Assembly (NCBI RefSeq): GCF_020520425.1
Contig: NC_079490.1
Span: 2,046,001 to 2,110,000 of the forward strand
Source of the DNA: Spinacia oleracea
Lineage: Eukaryota; Streptophyta; Magnoliopsida; Caryophyllales; Amaranthaceae
Length of the DNA stretch: 64,000 nt
Direction: 5' to 3'
A program made the position numbers and the translations under genes. Shown piece by piece: positions 59,101 through 64,000 of this stretch. The notes beneath the pieces were generated by a model that saw nothing but the letters and a program-made list of their open reading frames with translations, did no database searches and had not been told where the DNA came from. Positions within the stretch are counted from its first letter, which is position 1, and the number at the start of each line of letters is the position of its first letter.

Positions 59101-60377
59101 TACCATCTTTTAATCGTGACTTGACAACTATTCTTAGGCCCTGTTCTTTTGAGTTCATCTTTTGAGCTGAACTGAAAAATGAAATGAAATGAACTGAACT
59201 GAACTGAATGCTCCTGAAGATTTCATCCCAAACTTTGGGGTCCAAAAGGCCCAGTGGTTCTTCCAAGTTCCAACTGTGCCGAACACACTGTTAATAGTTG
59301 CAGGGTTTGTTTAGTGTGATGCTATGAATCCATACTAGACCAATACACATTGTTGATTTCGCGAATGGATATTTTATTGTGTAGTTTTAGCAGTTTCTAT
59401 TTAATGATCATGTATTCATGTATGCGGTTCGCACAAATACAAATAGATTTATCTGTTGAGATTTGTTTTTTAATCGACTGTTACTGATGTTTCTTATACA
59501 CAGATATCAATTTTTGGCTGGTATAGTTGAACAACGGATACTGGAACCTATGTTTCACAACCAGAAACTTGTGTTAAGTGCTCTTTGCTTTGCTGTACGG
59601 ACAGGCAACACATTCTTGGGTTCATTATTGTAAGTGTATTTTATGCTTTCATGAACCTTTTTTTTTTGTTTAAATCCTCTCCTCTCCACTTTACATAATG
59701 ACATAAGTAAAGATGGCCATGGGCCCGGCCGGCTCGGGCTTCGGGCCATGCTGAAAAGTTCACAATATGGCCCAGGCCCACGGGCTGCCGTGTTGGGCGA
59801 GTCGGGCCGTCATGACTAAGACTAATTTTACTAAATTTAGCATGCTTTGTCTTGCCGTGCTTTGACGTGCTTTTTCTAAAAAAAAGTGGCCCAAGCCCGG
59901 CCCATGACATTGTGCTCGGACTGGGTTGGGCTTTTTTCGTGTCGAGATGGGCCTCGGGCTAGCCCGGGCCACGACCATCTTTGTGACAAAACTGCTCCAT
60001 ATATTTCTCATCTTGGCTTTCCAGGGATGAAAGTTCAAAACATGGTCCAGGCCACGGGCCGTCGTGCCTAAGACTGATTTTACTAAATTTAGCGTGCTTT
60101 GTCGTGCCGGGTCGAGTCATGACGTGCCTTGTCGTGCTTTTTTCAAAAAAAAGCGGCCCAGATCCGGCCCACAACTATGTGCTCGTGCCGGGTCGGGTTG
60201 GGCCTCGGACCCGCGGTCATCTTTACTTGACATAACTGCTCCATATATATATCTCATCTTGGCTTTCCCGGCTGCCTCACTCTCTGCATTGTTTTTACTG
60301 TATCTGTTAGGTGGGTGGACTATGCACGCTTGATCGGTATCCAGAAAGATCACGACAAAAAGCATGCTTCGGATTAA
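53183..60377 (+). CDS. RETICULATA-related plastid membrane protein (DUF3411)
   Basis: Eight exons: 53183-53743, 56252-56320, 57307-57438, 57547-57600, 57734-57778, 58576-58715, 59504-59629 and 60311-60377; 1194 nt, 397 aa plus TAA, all GT-AG. Residues 1-~65 are Ser/Pro/Arg-rich, like a chloroplast transit peptide, followed by a Gly-rich segment and an Asp/Asn/Lys stretch (about 75-108). The conserved DUF3411 part begins near FMILSEIGRSVDSLPKDL and includes LADDLFLAKVGMECGVGVFT, KRKENFFNELEVVFADV, DFMLVYLPAPTV, FFHNCPDNAFQ, RNGAKLFAVGTTSSL, STSVGYGVYMAVSSNLRYQ and ILEPMFH. Hydrophobic spans suggest an envelope membrane protein. RETICULATA and relatives influence leaf venation and plastid metabolite supply; the biochemical role is unknown. 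Introns 1, 5 and 7 carry local duplications and MITEs. Confidence 0.93.
54236..54530. repeat. three-copy tandem repeat in RER intron 1
   Basis: Units of roughly 110 bp contain AGGTATCTAGATATGGTAGG, TGAGGTCAAG or CAGATCAAGCGCAGTTCTTT, GGTGGTGT.TGTGGATTAGTG and GAAAGC.AGGACTATGCACAA. Three diverged copies. Confidence 0.75.
56864..57179. mobile_element. MITE with ACGGNYCRTTTGRTAGCC ends
   Basis: Left ACGGACCATTTGATAGCCGG and right TGGCTACCAAACGAGCCGT are near inverse. GGTAATGAAATTTTATCT and GAATAAATATAAGTG on the left are answered by AATGAATATTGATTTTCC and CATTCCTATTGACACC on the right. Inserted in RER intron 2. Confidence 0.65.
57771..58390. repeat. ~310-bp tandem duplication with doubled splice donor in RER intron 5
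   Basis: Copy 1 at 57771-58079 and copy 2 at 58080-58390 share TCATTGGTATGTTA, TTTTGACAAACCTAGCAAGT, GGAAGTAT.GGACTTGAGC and CATAAAGCATGTTGTTT. The unit begins in the last bases of exon 5, so the donor sequence TCATTG-GTATGTTA is present twice (57773 and 58081). Confidence 0.85.
59708..59983. mobile_element. AAAGATGG-family MITE, copy D
   Basis: Inverted ends TAAAGATGGCCATGGGCC and GGGCCACGACCATCTTTG. Near-duplications TGACATAA (59700-59707) and TGACAAAA flank it. The core CTAATTTTACTAAATTTAGC is present. In intron 7 of the RER gene. Confidence 0.75.
60027..60226. mobile_element. AAAGATGG-family MITE, copy E (left-truncated)
   Basis: Lacks the left end and starts inside the family sequence at AAAGTTCAAAACATGG. 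The core TTTTACTAAATTTAGCGTGC and right end CGGTCATCTTTA are present. It is followed by TGACATAACTGCTCCATATA, repeating the flank behind copy D, so D and E arose with a local tandem duplication. Confidence 0.7.
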
Positions 60378-60547
60378 ATCTGCTTTGTTTTGCCATCAAA
60401 TAGAACGTAGAGCAACTGATTTTTCATACAGGAGGACGTTTAGGGGAACAGAGCCATTTTCGTTTCTCTTTTTTACCTGTATTTTTCCACATCAATGTAC
60501 TGAAAATGAGTAGTTGCACTGTTGTGGACTTGCTGTTACATTTTTCA

Positions 60548-60720
60548 GTTTTTTGGGACTTGATTAATTTTATTGCAGTTGCTAGCTTGTGACATAAACT
60601 ATCCGTAAAATACATAAATATATGTTGTGATCGTAATTCCTTAATCAGGTCCATTTTCGGTTCGGACTGAATGCACTTCAAATTATTGTAATCTCTTCAA
60701 TATATTCGCGAGCAAGATAA
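60548..60720. repeat. RER 3' flank, duplicated at 62215-62705
   Basis: GGGACTTGATTAATTTTATT, GACATAAACTATC.GTAAAA, GTAATTCCTTA, TCTTCAATATATT and CGAGCAA recur downstream. It begins about 170 bp past the stop codon, so at least part is probably 3' UTR. Confidence 0.8.
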
Positions 60721-60829
60721 AGATTTGTACTTAGATGAGCACAATTTTATTTGTTGCGTATTGAAGATTCTTACGGCTTTTTTTAATTTGCTAATATTTT
60801 TCGTCATTTATGAAATTCACGATAACTTG

Positions 60830-60960
60830 TTACTTTCGTTCGTTAGTAGTTCTTGGCTCAATTATCATGTACTTTCGCTCGTTAATAGTTCTTGGCTCAA
60901 TTATCATGGATACAAACACAATAAACTTGTTACTTTCGTTCATAGTTCTTGACACAATAA
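60830..60960. repeat. three-copy ~45-bp tandem repeat
   Basis: TTACTTTCGTTCGTTAGTAG, TTCTTGGCTCAATTATCATG and variants repeat three times. Confidence 0.8.
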
Positions 60961-62214
60961 TTATGGATTAATAATCTAAGTAAGAAGAATAAAGCGTCAC
61001 CGATTCAATGGTGAGCAATGGTCAGAATTATACACGTGTCAGGATCAATTGTTTTTCTGTTGTGTATTGCTTGCAACGCGTAAAAAAAAATGAACTTTGA
61101 CTCAGGATAGATGTGTGATTATCATAATTTAGCATGTTCAAAGTCGTTGAAGTGTAATTTTAGGTCTGAATTTCTTATGTATTTCCATATTAGTGTGATA
61201 TTGACAGGCAGAGAAGAATTACCGAGATCAAATTTCAGATATACACCAGGGCTTCATCCGAAGACAATAAAATATATCCATGTCTAAATACTCAATTTTC
61301 ATGAAATTCCAAAACTTCAGACGCATGCGGAAATTTAATATACTCGAAAATATTACATTATTACGTTGTGTGAGGACTTAGCTCTACAAATACACCTAGG
61401 TAGAACTTTTGTGTTTCTACATCTAACAACATATGCACACTTCACTGTTTATATATACTCGCTAGTAATGTTTTGTTTCTCGAATAAACTTGCTAGAGTC
61501 TTCTAACATTCTATTTACATTAAAATTGACACATCATCCACTACTAGAATGCTATTTGTTTATTCACCAACATTAAAATACTCTAGCACGTTCTTTTCAC
61601 ACACACAAACAAAAAAAAAAAACTCTAGCGCGTTCTAACACCTTTGTCATTCTTCGATATCAAATATCAGAGCATGCATGTATCTAAATCTTTCCACAAT
61701 TTTTTAAGATCTTTCTAAACATATTATTCTCAATTTTCTAAAATTATTCCGACGATGATTTTTTTTTTTTTAACGTAGGCTTAAATTTACATAGGCCAAC
61801 GAGGTATATTACGGTGGATGTTAAGTAACACTTTCATTTTTGTACAACTATTTTCTATGAGATCAACTCTAAGTTTTCATTAGTATCTAATCTGTTTTTT
61901 TAAAACGGTAAAGGTTATTTCAATTAGGAAAAAGGATTAGGAGGTAACCAGTAATTTAATTCGTAATTTTGATTTATAGCGTAAAGAATATGAATGTTAG
62001 AGGACATATGATGTAAACGAGACTGAATCATATGAATATCATCTCAAGCGAATGATTGTAATAACGATTAGGTCTCGTGCATGCACGGATATTCTAAAAA
62101 TATTTAACTAAAATATTTCTCTCCCTAAAGTTAATGTATACGAAGTAATTAATAAATCTTGAACAACTCAAAAATATTCGCTATACTAATATTCTGATTA
62201 TCCTATTTTTTTTC
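60961..62214. other. intergenic, no gene seen
   Basis: AT-rich sequence between convergent genes. No long ORF, SINE boxes or inverted ends recognised. CTCTAGCACGTTCTTTTCAC and CTCTAGCGCGTTCTAACAC (61582 and 61623) are a small local repeat. Confidence 0.4.
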
Positions 62215-62319
62215 ATTTATTTGGGACTTGATTAATTTTATTGCAGTTGTGAGCTTGTGACATAAACCATCAGTAAAATACATAAATGGATGTTGTGACC
62301 GTAATTCCTTAGTCCTGTC

Positions 62320-62619
62320 TAAAGATGGCCGTGGGCCGATCCGCCTAGGCACACTCTCTGTCGGGCCGGGCCAAAAAGTTCAAAACAGGGATCATGCCCG
62401 GCCTAAGGCTCACGGGTCGTCGTGTCTAAGCCTATTTTTTACTAAATTTAGCATGTTTTGTCGTGATGGGTCGAGTCGTGCCGTACCTTACTGTGTTTTT
62501 TCCAAAAAATGTAGCCCAAACCTGGCCCACGACTTTGTGCTCGTTCCCGTGCCATGTTGGGCTTTTTTCAAGCCGGGTCAGATCGGGCCTCGGGATGGCC
62601 CAGCCCACAGCCATCTTTT
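62320..62619. mobile_element. AAAGATGG-family MITE, copy F
   Basis: Inverted ends TAAAGATGGCCGTGGGCC and CAGCCCACAGCCATCTTTTA, core TTTTTTACTAAATTTAGCATG. It interrupts the duplicated RER flank; the uninterrupted version is at 60640-60660. Flanks AGTCCTGTC and ACTCCGGTC are a likely 9-bp duplication with two changes. Confidence 0.78.
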
Positions 62620-63113
62620 ACTCCGGTCCATTTCCGATCCATCTGAATTGTGCACACTCCCTGTTGTAATCTCTATGTTTCAATATATTTACGAGCAAAA
62701 AGCCTCTACAATTGTCAAAGCATGATAGTTACGAAAATGACACATATATGATAGATTTTTACTCTGATCACATTTTCACTTGTTGCTACTGGAAACTCTT
62801 ACAAGTAATAACAAATATACAAACTTTTATATAAGGCTATTGTTGTGTGGCTGATATTCGTATTGGTATTAAACATGATACACGAGTAATGAAAAGATGA
62901 ACGATTGTGAACTACGAAGTATGGTACATTGATACTACGATGCATTAACGAAAAAACTTTATACTTAGTAACTAATTTTTGCTGCAAAATCGGTTCATCA
63001 TATGGGCATCACCCCATGAAGCAAAGATTAAAAACACGTTATGTGATTAAACCAGAACATAATAGGCGACGATATGATATGAAAACTATAGAAAGACAGT
63101 CGAGCTCAACTGT

Positions 63114-64000
63114 TTATCTTCGTCTAGAATCTTGATAGGGTCCTTCATTTTCTTTGTCTTTCAAGAATCCAAGGAATGCTAGAAACCCAAAAAAGAAGAA
63201 CCCACCGCTATAATTACCACCTCCACCACCTCCGCCGCCACCACCACCGTCATCATCACGTGGGGGGAATCCGGTTCCTCCATCATCAAGTAGTGGTGAT
63301 TTCTCTTTACCTGCGAACAAATTAGAATTGACGACTTGACGTCAATGGCACCTCTAGAAAATGAAAACATTTTAGCTGACAAACCCCCACCCAAGAAAGG
63401 TAGAGTTACCCCATGTGAAAGCAACATTCAAAGTTTCAATCAAACCATCATGTTTTTAGTTATCACCAACTGTAAAAATATGCTTTTAAACAGTAAAAAT
63501 ATGCTTTTAACCCGGTTGCATGTAGAGCTACATACAACCGGGTGCACCTTCTAATTTTTGTTTTTTCCTATGTAAAGTTGACCATGTAAATTTTACAACA
63601 GGCTCAGTTTTTACTTGTAATCAAATTTTATCCCAAGTTGAAACGCAGTGAAAGTACAAAATACAAACTCGAATCCAATCAGTCTCTACTCTCAGCCAAT
63701 TCATGAAATGCAGAAATGACAAAAACTTACCTGGTGCATTTGAAATTACAGAAGTTGGCTTCTCTACAGTTTGAGTCTGTCCTTCAGCTCCGCATCTGGC
63801 ATTCTGCAATACGAAATTATGGGAAGATCTTATTTAGGGCAACCTCATGCATATAAAGATAATACAAGGGTGTAAAGATAACATAATAGCATAACACAAG
63901 TAAATCGTTGTCACAAGACCCTTTTTGAAGCTTTAACTAAATCTTGAGAAACAAGGTGAACTCTGAAACTAAAACCCATACTTGAGTGTGATGTAATTAT
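63114..64000 (-). CDS. glycine-rich single-span protein, 3' part (chloroplast type?)
   Basis: Last exon 63310-63114 and the one before 63803-63731, GT-AG borders, in frame to TAA; earlier exons lie beyond the right edge. The translation runs NARCGAEGQTQTVEKPTSV, ISNAPGKEKSPLLDDGGTGF, PPRDDD, a run of eleven Gly, then NYSGGFFFFGFLAFLGFLKD and KENEGPYQDSRRR. So a soluble acidic part is followed by a Gly hinge, one hydrophobic span of about 15 residues and a charged tail. The layout reminds me of plant plastid proteins in the YELLOW LEAF 1-like group, but I am not certain. It is convergent with the RER gene. The intron between the two exons holds a hairpin repeat. Confidence 0.7.
63440..63560. 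repeat. hairpin-ended repeat, third copy
   Basis: AACTGTAAAAATATGCTTTT twice, then the hairpin ACCCGGTTGCATGTAG, AG, CTACATACAACCGGGT and GCACC. The hairpin is the inverse arrangement of that at 38080-38115. Located in an intron of the glycine-rich protein gene. Confidence 0.6.

Noticed and set aside
59150-59290. AGGCCCTGTTCTTTTGAG, a possible MITE end in RER intron 6
   Set aside because: No convincing inverted partner or target duplication was found.

Overview
The window is plant nuclear DNA, very probably from a eudicot. Genes are interrupted by AT-rich GT-AG introns, gene density is low (about nine loci in 64 kb), and the space between exons is filled with small DNA transposons (Stowaway, Tourist, hAT, Mutator and CACTA types), short SINEs and rare retroelement scraps. 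Frequent words such as 'CGGAGTA' and the GGGCC-rich MITEs remind me of spinach, beet and their relatives (Amaranthaceae, Caryophyllales). That placement is an impression, not a proof.

Region 1 (1-25.6 kb) is a head-to-tail array on the minus strand. It holds five copies of an NADPH-dependent short-chain dehydrogenase of the cinnamoyl-CoA reductase / dihydroflavonol reductase superfamily (SDR108E), closest in my reading to phenylacetaldehyde reductase-like proteins. Every copy has the same six exons with conserved phases, so each could be assembled by hand. Copy 1 runs off the left edge. Copies 2, 3 and 5 are intact (329, 324 and 324 aa). Copy 4 carries a net 2-nt insertion in exon 4 that breaks its frame. 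Copies 3 and 5 are recent duplicates with related introns. A relic exon 1 and relic flanks beyond copy 5 show that further units were made and lost.

Region 2 (25.6-42.4 kb) is repeat-rich. It holds a Mutator-like element with 151-bp terminal repeats and a 9-bp target duplication, a copia fragment, and a phytocyanin (early nodulin-like / lamin-like) gene whose single intron is swollen to 5.6 kb by a 3.35-kb hAT-type element and MITEs. A decayed copy of that gene's tail follows, then three exons of an HMG-box-like protein with no visible start, then several MITEs with clear target duplications.

Region 3 (42.4-53.2 kb) has a plus-strand plastid-type class 3 lipase (DAD1-like phospholipase A1, 530 aa, three exons). 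Its own exon fragments are duplicated in its intron and downstream. Beyond it lie Stowaway MITEs, a likely solo LTR and SINEs.

Region 4 (53.2-64 kb) has an eight-exon plus-strand RETICULATA-related (DUF3411) plastid membrane protein gene (397 aa), whose introns carry local duplications. Convergent to it is the 3' end of a minus-strand gene for a glycine-rich, single-membrane-span protein that leaves the window on the right.

The genes are not one pathway apart from the SDR array, which is a plausible specialised-metabolism (aldehyde or acyl-CoA reduction) cluster by duplication. I saw no CRISPR array, operon, tRNA or rRNA gene, and no convincing new multi-gene system. The most unusual features are the layered duplications and the families of self-complementary MITEs with diagnostic target duplications.
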